Positions 1 through 11,218 of a stretch of DNA of 64,000 bases are shown one piece after another. This DNA is from Sipunculus nudus (taxonomy: Eukaryota > Annelida > Sipuncula > Golfingiida > Sipunculidae). The stretch lies in the NCBI GenBank assembly GCA_026874595.1, contig CM049306.1:47306019-47370018 (forward strand), in the 5' to 3' direction. Below the pieces are notes generated by a model that saw only the letters and a list, made by a program, of their open reading frames with translations, was not told the DNA's origin and did not search any database. Every line of letters starts with the position of its first letter. The stretch's first letter is position 1. The position numbers and the translations under genes are program-made.

Positions 1-298
1 AACATTACACAGCAGTCATATAATCAGTATTTCTATGTGATCAATTTGGTAGTTTTGCTATGAAGGCCAGAATATTGCTACTTCACGACTGACCTAGGTA
101 CAAGAGAAGAAGGCAGACCAAAACAAGCAGTGCAACCTGCCGCTCAAACTCACATAGCAGTCACAATATTATATTCCAGTGAAATATGGTGCACTTTTCT
201 GCAGCCATTCATAAAATATTTGTTACACCATACATGCAAACAACTGTTGAATCCTGCGGTTTTCCAAATTTCAAGATCGATAAAGACGCCATTTTAAC
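1..298. other. Non-coding, nothing recognised
   Basis: AT-rich sequence with no coding-like reading frame, no tandem repeat and no recognised element before the SINE-like segment that follows. Confidence 0.6.
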
Positions 299-570
299 CG
301 GTTTCTGTGGCTCAGGGTAGAGCACTGGACTCAAAGATCGTCCGTTCAAATCTCAGCCAAGGATGTTAGATTCTTCACGGTGGGTCACAACCCAGGATGA
401 TCGTTCTGCAGGCTTAATGGGAAGGACGTGCCCAACGACCGTGTTGCACTCACAAACGAGTGCGACTTTCGGTGGTTCTTCGGTAGCATGACCCAGCATT
501 GGGACGATTAAGCACCCAGGGCGCGCCGGTGCAGTAGTCATCGGGCATGGTTGACGCCAGGATTTAAAAT
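299..570 (+). mobile_element. tRNA-derived SINE-like element
   Basis: The 5' part looks like a tRNA gene with RNA polymerase III promoter boxes: an A-box-like TGGCTCAGGGTAGAG at 308-322 and a B-box-like GTTCAAATC at 344-352, about 20 nt apart as in tRNA heads. A GC-richer body follows, containing TCGGTGGTTCTT at 469-480, a motif also present in the better-defined SINE at 60.5 kb. The word GACGCCA occurs at 285-291 and 553-559 and could be part of a degraded target-site duplication, so the 3' end is uncertain. It does not fold convincingly as a functional tRNA and is read as an old retroposed copy. Confidence 0.55.
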
Positions 571-1565
571 GAGAGGAAGTGTTTGATACTTCCCTCTAAC
601 GAAGGCCAAATCGGAATGTAATTCTCCAGATGTACATATACGTTGTTAAGTTAGCATTAAAAATGCTGGCGGTTAACTCCACCAAAAAATATTTAAAAAA
701 GAGACCATTTTGAGAAAATATTTCGAAAGGACTAAAACCCTTTTGTTCTCCTTCCTCCATATTGTGAGCTTTAATAAGGAAGCCCAAATAATTATCTTCA
801 CGACTTTTCTTTGATAGAGAGGGAAAGACTATATCGGACAGCAGAATATAGATTAACATTGGTGGCGCCACAAAAAGCTTAATTTTAGCAAATATATTAC
901 ATTACATAAGCAATATATAAGTCTGCAAAGTTTAATGATGACAGCTGAAGCGGCTTTTGAGATATTTAAGAGCAGACGGTGGACATCGGACGGGGAACTC
1001 ATCATATATGATTTCACATAAGGGACTAAAAAGTAATGAAAACATACAAGTATCATTATTAAATGGTCCACCATATTCTTGAGACCGTTCCAAGAGAAGG
1101 TTCGCTCCATTCCGGTCCATCAGTGCATGATTCTCAGCCTTGTACCAATGGAAAGTTATACAGAAGATCGTGACATATCCATGATCTCAGAACATGTAAC
1201 GATTAATGGTGTGCGCCTTTGGAAATATATGTTTGATTAAAACTTAAGGAAAAAGAGAACACGTATACAAAGAAAAGTACTTTTTTCCTTTGCAAACAAA
1301 CATTCATGTAAGTTCACGGGAGGGATCTTGGAGGTCAGCTAGGTTAACAGAACAAAATGTGGTCGGACATGGTCCTTAGAGGGCCCCGCATTTCTGGTAT
1401 AGTGCTGGACTATTTTAAATATGGGTAAAAAGTTGAGTTCATAGTTTTAATATATGACAAGCAGAAACAGGTTTTTATCAATGTGCAAAAATCCTACTGG
1501 TTTATATCAAATTAAATAGATATGTTTAAAATAATGTGTGCAATACAAAATAACCGATTGTATCT
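571..1565. other. Intergenic, no gene recognised
   Basis: AT-rich sequence with several short open frames on both strands. None shows a domain, a splice context or coding-like composition. No repeat was recognised. Confidence 0.5.
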
Positions 1566-2690
1566 GGCGGCCATATTTGATTTTGGACGGGTCTGTAATT
1601 CGATAGGGATGGAGTTCTCATACACACCAAACAAAGGTGTGTAGATCAAAGGTTGTCTGTTTGTGTAAATGTGTGCGCAGAATCTCCGATTGTGATTTGT
1701 TTGTCATAACATGCGAGTCGGAAAATCTCCAATCGTCCTCTGGCTACGCTCTTTCCACAGCGCTTCATCAATAGGCCAACTACCTATATCGTAAGCGCTG
1801 TTTGTTATGACCTTGTATCCTGAATCTCTACACCAGAGGGGAGCACTCTATTTTGGTCCAATCAGATGAGACCCTGTGCTGGAAGACAAAACGGTTTACC
1901 AGCCAAGCGAGGAATACACGAATCCAATGTTGTTAATTTCTTTTTGAGTGACAGCTCATCGCCCCGGCAACCATTTGAACAGGCCACAGGCTCAGAGAGA
2001 ATTGCCCCACTAGTGGTTTCTGGGCGGAGCCTGATGCCTGTCGAGTGTTTGTTGACTTGCATTTGATTGGCTGCTAGTCACATCAGCAGTTTTTTTCTGC
2101 AGACAGGCCCATGTGCACCACCTGGTGTTAAAGTACATCATAAACGGTCAAAGCATGCAGCGGCAAAATCAGTAGCTGCCTTCGAAGCGCAAGATTTCTG
2201 CTGCCTCGGAAGCGATCCTCTGGCAGCCATATTTGATTTTGAGCGGGTCTGTAATTCGATAGTCCTCATAGGCACCAATCATCCCTGTGAATTTGAATAA
2301 GATCACATGTATCCTGTTTGTAAAAATGTTTGCCACAGAAAATATCTAATTGTGGTCTGGCCGCCATATTGGATTTTGGGTGGGTCTGTAATTTGAGGGG
2401 GATGGAGGCCTCATAGGCACCAATAATCTCTGTGAATTTGAGAAAGATAAAGTATATTCTTGCTTAGATATCGCGCGCGAAAGAAAATCACCGATTGTGC
2501 TCTGGCAGCCATATTGGAATTCCGACAGGTCTGTAATTCAACAGGTCTGGAGCCCTCATAGGTACCCATCAACCCTGTGAAAACAAGAAAGATTAAGCAA
2601 GTTCTTGTTGAGAAATCGCGCGATAAAGAAAGCGTCAATGACGGACGGACGGATGGACGGGCTGGCAAGCGGGGCTCTAAGTATTTAGTA
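1566..2690 (+). repeat. Tandem-repeat element, 137-145 bp monomers
   Basis: Diverged monomers each begin near GGCNGCCATATT followed by a shared GGTCTGTAATT, at about 1566, 2221, 2358 and 2503. The last three are in tandem with spacing of 137-145 bp. The first is separated from them by about 500 bp of other sequence, including a nested palindrome at 1703-1811. The array ends in a GACGGACGGACGG-type tail at 2642-2660. The same end (TTCTTG-TGAGA-ATCGCG, then a GACGG run) recurs at 11.1 kb, so this is a dispersed family carrying an internal satellite. Short open frames across it are not considered genes. Confidence 0.7.
1703..1811. repeat. Nested inverted repeat (cruciform-type)
   Basis: The outer arms GTCATAAC (1703-1710) and GTTATGAC (1804-1811) are perfect complements. 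Inside them, ACAGCGCTT (1757-1765) and AAGCGCTGT (1793-1801) are a second perfect pair. It interrupts the 140-bp monomer array and may be a small inserted fold-back element. Confidence 0.5.
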
Positions 2691-3599
2691 AACACAGCTT
2701 ATGTTCTCTAGAACTAAACTACCTTCAATCCTAGTGGTGCTGCATGGAATCCATAAAAAGAAAGCAGACATAAAATCTTGTTACAATAAGTTATCGGGAT
2801 ATTTTATTCACAAACCTGAGAAAGCACAGATCGAACCCCTCCAAGAAACAAACCTTACTTATATCAGTTTCGTGTGTACAATTATACAAACGTGCGTTCA
2901 CATGGTCTAGCATTACAGGTATAAGGAAATAAATATTCAGCGTGTTTTCCAACAATTCCTCTGTGCTTACATCCAGGACTTGTGACAATGTACACCAAAT
3001 AAACTCGCCCACATATACATAAAACCGGTACAATTGAACCAAAAACCTGATGTTTATCGTGTATGCCGTGGCTAAAAACAATAAATAAAATATAAAGGAT
3101 AAGGATATTCGTCAACTTATATATGAGATTAATCCAACAATTTAAAGCTACTGTAAATAACGGCCCTTTACAGAGAGCAGTCAATTTATTTGCAAACGGC
3201 TTTACTTTTAAAGACCCATACATGTTCGGGATTCAATAATGTCATGGTTTATTTACAGACCTGTTCCACCAGAATTTCGGGTAATGATCGTCTGTTGTGT
3301 TCGGGTCCGATGAGACGATACAGCAAATTTAAAATTAAACTAGAACCTCGCTAACAAAATATTATCTTTCTTGTCAATAAAAGGGACCCAAATACTAAAT
3401 GGCAGCCTTAACAATCAGTCAACGCCACCAGGTGGCGACAGTGAGTTTTGAAAGGTCGATTCTGTATTTGATTTTCACATTTTGAACATAGTCTTAACAG
3501 ACTATTGCCTAAATTAATTTCACTATAGAAGAGCCCCTGCGAACAGAAATGTCAATTGAACATCATGGATATGCTGGTCGCATTGTGTGTGCACAAGCA
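2691..3599. other. 3' flank of the galactosyltransferase gene
   Basis: AT-rich sequence that probably contains the 3' UTR of the minus-strand gene ending at 3600. Open frames here are short, overlap each other and lack recognisable domains. Confidence 0.45.
3248..3253 (-). promoter_or_regulatory. Candidate polyadenylation signal AATAAA
   Basis: AATAAA on the minus strand lies about 350 bp downstream of the stop codon of the GT31 gene, a plausible 3' UTR length. AATAAA occurs often by chance in AT-rich DNA, so this is only a candidate. Confidence 0.25.
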
Positions 3600-4823
3600 T
3601 CATTGCGCTGGGGTATAGATCGTTTTGACCAGAACCACAATTTTTGCCCAGAGAGACTGTATGCGGTTTAAGTCATGGACATGTGAAAATAAATAAGTCA
3701 TCGCCATGGCGGGCTGCGTATAAAACCTGTTTTCAAATTTGTCAAAATTAAGTTCATATGCTGAAGCCAGCTGCCTGTGTGGAGCACCGGTCTTCGCTGC
3801 CAGGAGTCCGGTGATATAAAAGTCATCTACCCAATAAAAACGAGTATAGAATGACGCATTGTACATCCGGGCTGCGACGTCACTCGATAAAATAAAAGCC
3901 GACCCTGAGCAATAATGGGGGTACGTATCTTCTTTGAATTCCTCTTTAGACACATACCACTTGCTGTTTTTATCCCGCATTACTTTCATGCCGTACCATG
4001 TTAAGCACCATATTAAGTCCCTCTCTTCCCCTACTGGCAGATTCTGGAGCCGGCGTATCAAAGAAAACATATTCACAAATATATCATCGTCCGTCTTAAG
4101 TATGAAAGGAACATTTTGACAGTTAAGGGTGATATATTTAAGCGCTGCGATGCCTTTATACGTCAAGTTTTTGTATGCGTCCATGAAATCTTCCTGCAAA
4201 ATGTCTCTGTACTGTTCGCTCTCGTACGCCAAGGCCTCCTGTACCCCAAGCTGTGCCGTGGCGCCCATGACAAAAAGTACTTTTATCTTTATATCAGGGA
4301 AGTATTTCTGATTCCCCCAGGTGTTCCGGATAACCATTCTGCGCTTGTGGTGCTCCGGGGCGGTGTGGATATAAACCAAAATATATAAACCATTGCATAT
4401 ATTTCCTGGGTGAATTATATATTCGAAAGGGTGCGGGTTGACAAGAGGTGGCGCGGTATTATTGGGTGTTTGCATATTAACAAACTGAAGGGGACGTCTG
4501 TCTGCCCTTTCAGACTGCGGTTGGAACTCCGAGTCCATGTTTTTTGCAATTTTTGAAACATTTTTCGTCTTAACAAACATGTCATCGACTGGCCCGGGGC
4601 GGTTCTCTCCATATTCTGTCACGTGTTCCGGTTGAAGAATTCTTGGTAGAACTGTAGTCATCCGAAAATCCATTGTATCAACCTTATCATTCTTGTATTC
4701 AAAAACTTCTGGATGATACATAGGATTGTCGTCATTGAAAACATATAATGTCAGCATCAGGAGAACACACACTGCTACTCCAAGCGATACTGCACGTAGC
4801 GAGCGAGGTGCCCGAGGAAACAT
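3600..4823 (-). CDS. Beta-1,3-galactosyltransferase family (GT31) type II membrane enzyme
   Basis: Intronless coding region of 407 residues; family members are commonly about 300-420. It is predicted to transfer galactose or N-acetylglucosamine from a UDP-sugar in beta-1,3 linkage to glycans in the Golgi. It has a short basic N-terminus, one membrane anchor at about residues 10-29 and a long stem to about 135. The catalytic domain carries the GT31 signatures: RRMVIRNTWG (161-170), LFVMG (about 183-187), the metal/UDP-binding DDD (245-247) within FILKTDDDIFVN, YCSGSAFILS (304-313) and VDDFYITG (332-339). N-glycosylation sequons lie at about 88, 121, 219 and 322. The start is the first ATG after an in-frame TAA 24 nt upstream. 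The usual Glu-Asp pair of the last motif reads Val-Asp-Asp here. Donor, acceptor and orthology cannot be assigned, because invertebrate GT31 genes are lineage-expanded. Confidence 0.93.
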   Translation of the reverse strand: MFPRAPRSLRAVSLGVAVCVLLMLTLYVFNDDNPMYHPEVFEYKNDKVDTMDFRMTTVLPRILQPEHVTEYGENRPGPVDDMFVKTKNVSKIAKNMDSEFQPQSERADRRPLQFVNMQTPNNTAPPLVNPHPFEYIIHPGNICNGLYILVYIHTAPEHHKRRMVIRNTWGNQKYFPDIKIKVLFVMGATAQLGVQEALAYESEQYRDILQEDFMDAYKNLTYKGIAALKYITLNCQNVPFILKTDDDIFVNMFSLIRRLQNLPVGEERDLIWCLTWYGMKVMRDKNSKWYVSKEEFKEDTYPHYCSGSAFILSSDVAARMYNASFYTRFYWVDDFYITGLLAAKTGAPHRQLASAYELNFDKFENRFYTQPAMAMTYLFSHVHDLNRIQSLWAKIVVLVKTIYTPAQ

Positions 4824-4988
4824 CACGAAAAAGTTAAATAGGCCTAATTATACTGCTTTCCGAATTATTAACTGTAAACTCAAAAGTAGAACTGTTGAGC
4901 CAGGTAGTTTTTCCTTCACGTAAGCCTGTAGAGACCTTAGGTACTTGACCGTACAATCTTAAGTCATCTAAAACCCGTGTTCTTCACC

Positions 4989-5026
4989 GTGACGTAAAGT
5001 AGCTGTAGATGGTCGCTGTGACGTCA
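4989..5026. promoter_or_regulatory. CRE-like sites upstream of the GT31 gene
   Basis: A perfect CREB/ATF palindrome TGACGTCA lies at 5019-5026, with a near-match TGACGTAA at about 4990-4997. Both are 170-200 bp upstream of the minus-strand start codon, a reasonable promoter position. Function is inferred from motif match only. Confidence 0.4.
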
Positions 5027-6364
5027 TAAATCCGGCCAGGCTTTTGACCTTGATTTTGACTTGGATTTGGCTGAGTTTTCAATAACAATTACATTTCTAC
5101 AATTACGAAAATATTGTTTCTAGTTTCCCTCCCGATGCCGTAAAGTCTCTTCAGCTTTACCCATGTGATATAAGAAATTCTGTGATGATTTCAGATTTCG
5201 GGAGTGGTTGAGGGTCATCGATGATCACCTTTTCCTCCTTCTTCTAAAAAGTACATTTTGCAGTCTCCGTGCAGTGAGAGGAGACTGATCTACCTCCGTT
5301 GATGCAGTCGCGTCGCATTCTCCAGTGAACAATCACCGGCGTCTGCTGTCACCTGCAGTATATATGTGGTTCGGCCCGGGCTTCACAGCTCCTCGACCCT
5401 GTATGATACAAGACAACATATCATTTGGCATTCAAGCAGCGAATAGAATAGGAATGGGTACACAGTAGGTGGTTTTAAGAAACCATGCGGACGGGCAATG
5501 TATAGTATAATGACATTCATAATAATGTTTGTTATATTAAGCCAAGCCTTGTAAGTAGTGATGTTATACATCATCGGCAATCATTTTAAGTAATCTTTGA
5601 ATAACAGTATATCCTCAGAGACATACGGATAAAAATTAACGACAGCATCCTAACAATCACAGGGGCAGAATTAGCTTCTCGCGCCGTTTTCTTTCCTATT
5701 TTGAGGAGATCGTTCGTTATATGTGCAAATTCTTTTTGCATTTATTTACACTTATTTACACACTTATTCCCCCCCCCCCCCCCCACCTATTCCTTTTCTT
5801 TTTCCAAAGTCATATATCCGTCCCTGATTCAGATATAAAAAATGAATACATCACAATTAATGAATCTGCAATAAAGTATATAATCTGTGAGGAAGCAGAT
5901 GTCGTCATGTTGACTCTGTCCTTTCCTTTTTTATCTGAATAGAATATACATGCAAGAGGGACCTTTCCTTATTCTGGGCGACTACACGCGTACAGCATGA
6001 TTATCTAAAACTGATTTGCACAGGCATCCATGCATGGGTATCCGCGGGAATGGTATACATGTCGGCTCCAGGGATTTGCAAATTACCCGGGCATTGTGCT
6101 TTAAAATCACCTTGGATTCACACGTTTAAATACCCCGTGCAAATACAACATAAAAACCGTTTCAGGCGATTCCAGGGGCCTGTGCACATACAAAAAATGC
6201 TTCTATTATTAAATATGATTCAACATTGGCTCATATATAATTTATCAACTTTGCGACTGATAGAAAGTTGTTTTCTCTAACGAATTCACATTTGGTTATC
6301 TATAAATTCATTTTGATTGAAACCTCTCGAGTCCCGATATTAAGCATTTAAAATGAACATGGTA
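5027..6364. other. Intergenic, 5' side of GT31 gene
   Basis: No gene recognised. It contains a 16-nt C run at 5769-5784 and otherwise AT-rich sequence. Upstream non-coding exons of the GT31 gene could lie here but cannot be identified by eye. Confidence 0.45.
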
Positions 6365-6568
6365 TGGTATTACAGGGGCGGATCCAGGATATTTGAAAGG
6401 GGAGGGTCCAACTCAGGAAGACTTACAGAATATAAAAAAAAATCCTCTGGTCCGGAAAGGAGGGGGTTTAGGTCCAAAAATTTGGTTTGAAATCCTAAAA
6501 GAAAGGCTGGAGGGGGGGGGCCCGACCCCCTAGACCCCCCCCCCTCTGAATCCGCCACTGCGGTATTA
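6365..6568 (+). mobile_element. hAT-type MITE with 8-bp target duplication
   Basis: The 188-bp body (6373-6560) begins CAGGGGCGGATCCAGG and ends TGAATCCGCCACTG, an inverted terminal repeat. The flanking 8-mers TGGTATTA (6365-6372) and CGGTATTA (6561-6568) agree at 7 of 8 positions, the hAT-superfamily target-duplication length. The interior shows AGGAAGACT and AAAATTTGGTTT blocks shared with the copies at 28.9 and 35.5 kb, plus a G9/C9 pair. It has no coding capacity. Confidence 0.85.
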
Positions 6569-6995
6569 TATACATACATTTTTATACCTATCATACTTGT
6601 TAATGTAATATGTACTCGGTTTGACATGTACGATTGGTGCCATATGAAAAAAATGTCTCACACGATGCGGGCATTTGCAGACGTGTGCCTGGCAACCAAT
6701 ATTATTACGTGTTGACTTACGATGTATATCTACAGCCATAGTGCAGACTTTTACAGAGCAGTCCTGTGGTTCACATGCATATCAATATACTTTCCACATG
6801 AACATACATTCACTATTCTGTGTGTACTCCATGAACCTCGCACATGAAGCTTCCAAAGATCACTCATCATATCTATGATGAGTATAACACAGGATGGCTA
6901 CAATTCACACATATCTGGTAAATTAAAGTACTATATATGCACTTGAACCAGTCTGGCGTGGCACCCGCTTTCTAAACAAACTGGACCGAGAACCA

Positions 6996-6996
<1 letters not shown>

Positions 6997-7072
<76 letters not shown>
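6997..7072. repeat. (TA)n microsatellite
   Basis: About 38 uninterrupted TA units. Confidence 0.95.
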
Positions 7073-7073
<1 letters not shown>

Positions 7074-8254
7074 CCCGGTATTAACAGGATTCTTTCAAAA
7101 TAAATATGCAGATATCAATATACAATATGAATATGATAACTACCGAATTAAAAAGATCTGTAAGTCGTATGAATGGTTAGAAAGAGTATATAGGTAACTA
7201 TGAAGGGCTGGACTTTTTTAATCCTTTTGTTTCATACCTTATTCTCTACAATTTATTTCAGGAGCCGAGACAAACTTATGTCAAAGGAAATGCATTGAAA
7301 CTGTCACTATAGGCCTTGTATATCATTCAATCATTTACTGTTTTCTATGATACACAAATATTGTCATGCTTCGTATATAGCCTTCTGGATTTTTACTTTA
7401 TACCTTCTTGTAAGGTGACATGTCTTCACAACAGATCCTCTAATTGGCATTTCTTTTCTTATTTTATTAATTTTTATTACATTTAAATGGTAAAAATTAC
7501 CTCGCACATGGCGTGTGTCATTTTTGGAGCCGTTACTTCAGTCAAAATGTGAAAATACAAATATAAGTATTCTTCCATTGTGAATTGTCAGCCATTTTAT
7601 TGATACCGATGGATTCCAATGGGCATTCGTCCAAGCAAGGATTTTTAATCAACCATGCATGGAGATATAATAAGATTGAATTATCATTTAGCAACAAACT
7701 TATATCCAATCTTATATGCACAATACTTTCAAAGGATACATTTATGATAGGGTTCAAAACCCTGACCTATACTTTCAAAAGATCCGTTTTAAGTTGCGAA
7801 ACCAGTTTTATACTTTACATCAAGATCACTTTCAAGAGTATCGATATAAGTTTGATTATCAACTTTATATATTTAAAACTAGTTTCAACTAGCTTGGTAG
7901 CACAGTTTAACTAATCATGTATACAGCCCCATACATGGATACAACAGAAAGCTGCTTTTAATAATTTATCAGGCGAATTATCGTGTCTGTGCATGCGTGT
8001 ATATGTTACATTTCTGTAAGGCCGAGGCCAAGAATTCCTTCAATCACACGCATTTATAGGTTGCTGCAGAGCAGGCTGCAATGTTTCAATAGCAGACCAT
8101 GCCATTTATAGAATCCAATCACAATTCTAAATCCCCCAGTACACACCTTGTGTTTGTTACCTGCTGAGACTGCATGAATTAATAATTAACGAAAGTTACC
8201 GAAACGTGCCGAGGTGAATCGAGTATAGAGTATCATCAAATATTTGTCTGATCA
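7073..8254. other. Intergenic, no gene recognised
   Basis: AT-rich. The overlapping open frames at 7542-7914 on the two strands are low in complexity and lack domains. Confidence 0.5.
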
Positions 8255-8450
8255 TGAACTGGGGGGGGGGCGACCACCCCCCTTGCTCTCTTCCAACGAA
8301 TTTTTTAGAAAAATCTTATGCATGACAGGGGGGTTTGGGGGTCAAGACCCTCCCCCTCCCCCTGCTCTCAACCAACGACCTTTTTTAGACAATTTTTATG
8401 CATGACATCCGTTGACCCCTCCCCGCAAAAAAATCCTGGATCCGCGCCTG
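8255..8450. mobile_element. hAT-like MITE fragment with internal duplication
   Basis: It ends in CTGGATCCGCGCCTG, resembling the right terminus of the 6.4-kb MITE. A G10 run and a C6 run lie near the left side. The interior has two copies about 78 bp apart of a GCTCTC..CCAACGA..TTTTTTAGA..TATGCATGACA segment. The left boundary and target duplication were not resolved. Confidence 0.5.
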
Positions 8451-8455
8451 TGAAC

Positions 8456-9785
8456 ACAAGTGCACTGATAGACCTGCGAACTATCGACTGGCTCATGTAT
8501 ACATAGATTACATTCAGTTTAATGTTAAACAGTTGAATTTAATATGATATTTTCTAGTTCCATCTACATTTCAACTGTCCTTGAATACAAACCACTTGAA
8601 AATCTGTAAACCGTATAAATCTGAAAATTATATGAAGTCAGGAAAAACAATTTTCCAGTCATCATTTATTTATTTATTTATTTAAATGACGAAACGGTCT
8701 CGAAATCAATGGTGTTAGTTTCTGCTCTCATCTTAATCCCTTCATGTAAGTTATGTTTTTTTTTCTCCTAATGGTATCATTAAAAATAGAGTTAAATTTG
8801 TGTTTTCAATACCGTTTCAGGGCCATTAAAAAAAACATTTTATTTTGTCTCGAACGGTAAAATTTTATATAAAAAAAGAGGTTCATAAAAATAATTTTAT
8901 AATTTTGGTCCGTAGAACAATACTTTTTGTTTATATGAACTGTTGACTTCAAGTCTGCTACAACTCGATACTCTCATATAATTACGCACATGTATGTTCA
9001 TTCACTCTGGTAATACGGCGCTTGGACTTTTACCAATAATATACGGCTGAACTGGCCCTGTTGGAACATTAACTCGTTTACCCAGTCGCTTAATTACCAG
9101 AATCAAAACAAGACATTTGGGATAAATTAGACCTGATGTTAGCCCTGACGAAACGTGTGGCCGGGGGCATGGTAGGTGCTGCTCAGCTAGTGTCTGGTTA
9201 CGAGTCCACAGGGTTAAATATTGGTGGTAATCATACTGCCCTGACACGTGATGCCCTGGCTTGTTTTCACACGTGCTTTACTGATATATGATAATAATCT
9301 ATACATAACTTTCTCTTGGTAATGCCCGAAGAGCGTACATAAATACTACCGTGTGGTACATTTATCAAGTCTCATTACTACCATATGCCATATTATATTA
9401 CTGTTAAATATACTACATGTATACATATTTATATATATTAGTAAAAAAAACTCTTCCCCTAGACATTTATCAAAGACGTATTACTTGTACGTACTACACT
9501 ACATTTGCAAAATATTATCTACAAATTATTAATGAATGTATACTAGTTTGTGCACACGCCTATACGAACTTTTTTGTGGGGAAAACGCAACCGAAACTAG
9601 CATTTCTGCATGCTAAATATAAAATGTACATAAATTAAACAACTTGGTCACGCTGTCGCTTTATTTCAATAATATCCGTTTTCATTACGCACGTTTCCAT
9701 GTATATCCTATAATATTATAATATTTTCATATGTAGGTTAAGTGTGGATCGCTCATACGATCAACGATCGGTGTATCATTCTTTT
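8456..9785. other. Intergenic, no gene recognised
   Basis: AT-rich, with a short (TTTA)n run near 8666. The 9.0-9.25 kb segment is GC-richer but its open frame on the minus strand has no recognisable domain. Confidence 0.45.
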
Positions 9786-9797
9786 CATATATATATA

Positions 9798-9851
<54 letters not shown>

Positions 9852-9894
9852 TCATGTGTACATAGATATACGTGAATATCATACATCTTCAATG

Positions 9895-9939
<45 letters not shown>

Positions 9940-10130
9940 GATAGTATATATGTTTGCAGAACGAATCCAATAGTGCTCTATCAGCGGGACGTTAAGAGCT
10001 GGTACATAGTTATAATTAACGAAAATATTCAGTTACACATTAACACGTTTTCGTGCATTTGATTGATGCAGATTGCAAATGCATGAAAACACGTGTTTAT
10101 GTGTAACTGAACATTTTCGTAAATTATCAC

Positions 10131-10201
<71 letters not shown>
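9786..10201. repeat. Cluster of (TA)n tracts
   Basis: Three TA-rich tracts lie at about 9787-9849 (slightly interrupted), 9897-9938 and 10133-10201. The second and third flank a fold-back element. Confidence 0.9.
10009..10130. mobile_element. Fold-back (hairpin) element in TA repeats
   Basis: Two arms of about 50 nt (10009-10056 and 10079-10130) are near-perfect reverse complements. They share ACGAAAAT, TTCAGTTACACAT and AACACG blocks, separated by a loop of about 20 nt. This looks like a small MITE or fold-back transposon. Insertion at TA is likely, given the TA tracts on both sides. Confidence 0.7.
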
Positions 10202-10205
<4 letters not shown>

Positions 10206-10870
10206 TCATGCAAATACAGTTTGCGTATCTACCTTACTAATGCATGAAGCGCTGTCAGGCGAACATTCCTGCTGTATCTCCATCTATCTTCTTGATACAC
10301 ATGTATGTTTGTAATTGGGTTTTACTCTGGCCTAGGTATGCGATTAGGCTGGCTACAGCTGAATCCACAGGCGTCCGTGTTAGCGTAACTATATATTTAG
10401 ACCAAACTGAACCCATATATAAAGCATTTGAACGGTGTACTTCTAGGCCGCTGTGTGGCGTGTTAGAAGGACGGTTAATAGCATGCGCAAACATGGTAGG
10501 CGCGGAGCCCCAAAATGAAACAAGCGGTTATGTCTATTCTGAATGAATACATCATTGTACTGATCACAGCCGCTTCACCCAGAATCGCGCTGTATACAGT
10601 CAATTGGCTCCCTCTTCTATAATGGCAATTTTTATCCATATTCCACATGACATATCCTATCCCAGAATTCATTGCTGTGATGAACAATGACATCGCATTG
10701 TCATTTCCTGTGCGACTATAGAACATCCACTAATAAACTGTTCACCAAGCTATCAAGCGCATAATGGCGGTCACTGAGGAAACTTACGGTACCTTCATTT
10801 TGTGATAAGAATCGTTATTAAAGCTCGTGTGGACTACGGGTAGTTTTGGCTTTCCAAATCAAGAAACTAC
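10202..10870. other. Intergenic, no gene recognised
   Basis: Moderate GC content with overlapping open frames of 79-100 codons on both strands (10244-10726). None has a recognisable domain or splice structure, so none is called as a gene. Confidence 0.4.
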
Positions 10871-11000
10871 CGAGATGTAACAGTAGGCCCTATCGGTCAG
10901 ATCAGATGTTACAGTAGAACCTATCGATCATACGAAACCGTGATGATACAGTAGGCCCTATCGGTCATACCGATATGTTACAGTAGGCCCTATCGGTCAA
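10871..11000. repeat. Short tandem repeat, 33-40 bp unit x4
   Basis: Four copies of a unit containing TGTTACAGTAGGCCCTATCG followed by GTCA, with substitutions in the second copy. Confidence 0.8.
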
Positions 11001-11105
11001 TTCAGAACGTCTACACAGAGCAGGGTTTTTTTCATAGTGTTATAAAATACCATGACATTTATTATGCTTCGTTCCACTTCGTTTCAAACTAAGTAATGTA
11101 TAGGG

Positions 11106-11218
11106 TAGCGTTCATGTTCTTGCTGAGATATCGCGTGCAAAAGAAAGCGTCGTTACTGACGGACGGACGGAAGGACGGACTGACTGACACGGTGATCACA
11201 TAGGGCGCCGCTTTTCAA
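11106..11218 (+). repeat. End fragment of the 1.6-2.7 kb repeat family
   Basis: It shares GTTCTTG-TGAGA-ATCGCG, AAAGAAAGCGTC and a GACGGACGGACGG run with the tail of the element at 1566-2690, in the same orientation. Confidence 0.65.

Noticed and set aside
300-365. A tRNA gene
   Set aside because: A- and B-box-like motifs are present but the acceptor stem does not pair properly and a SINE-like body follows. It is better explained as a SINE head.
10244-10726. Candidate genes in overlapping frames on both strands
   Set aside because: No domain, no splice context and antisense overlap. The GC-richer patch alone does not support a gene.
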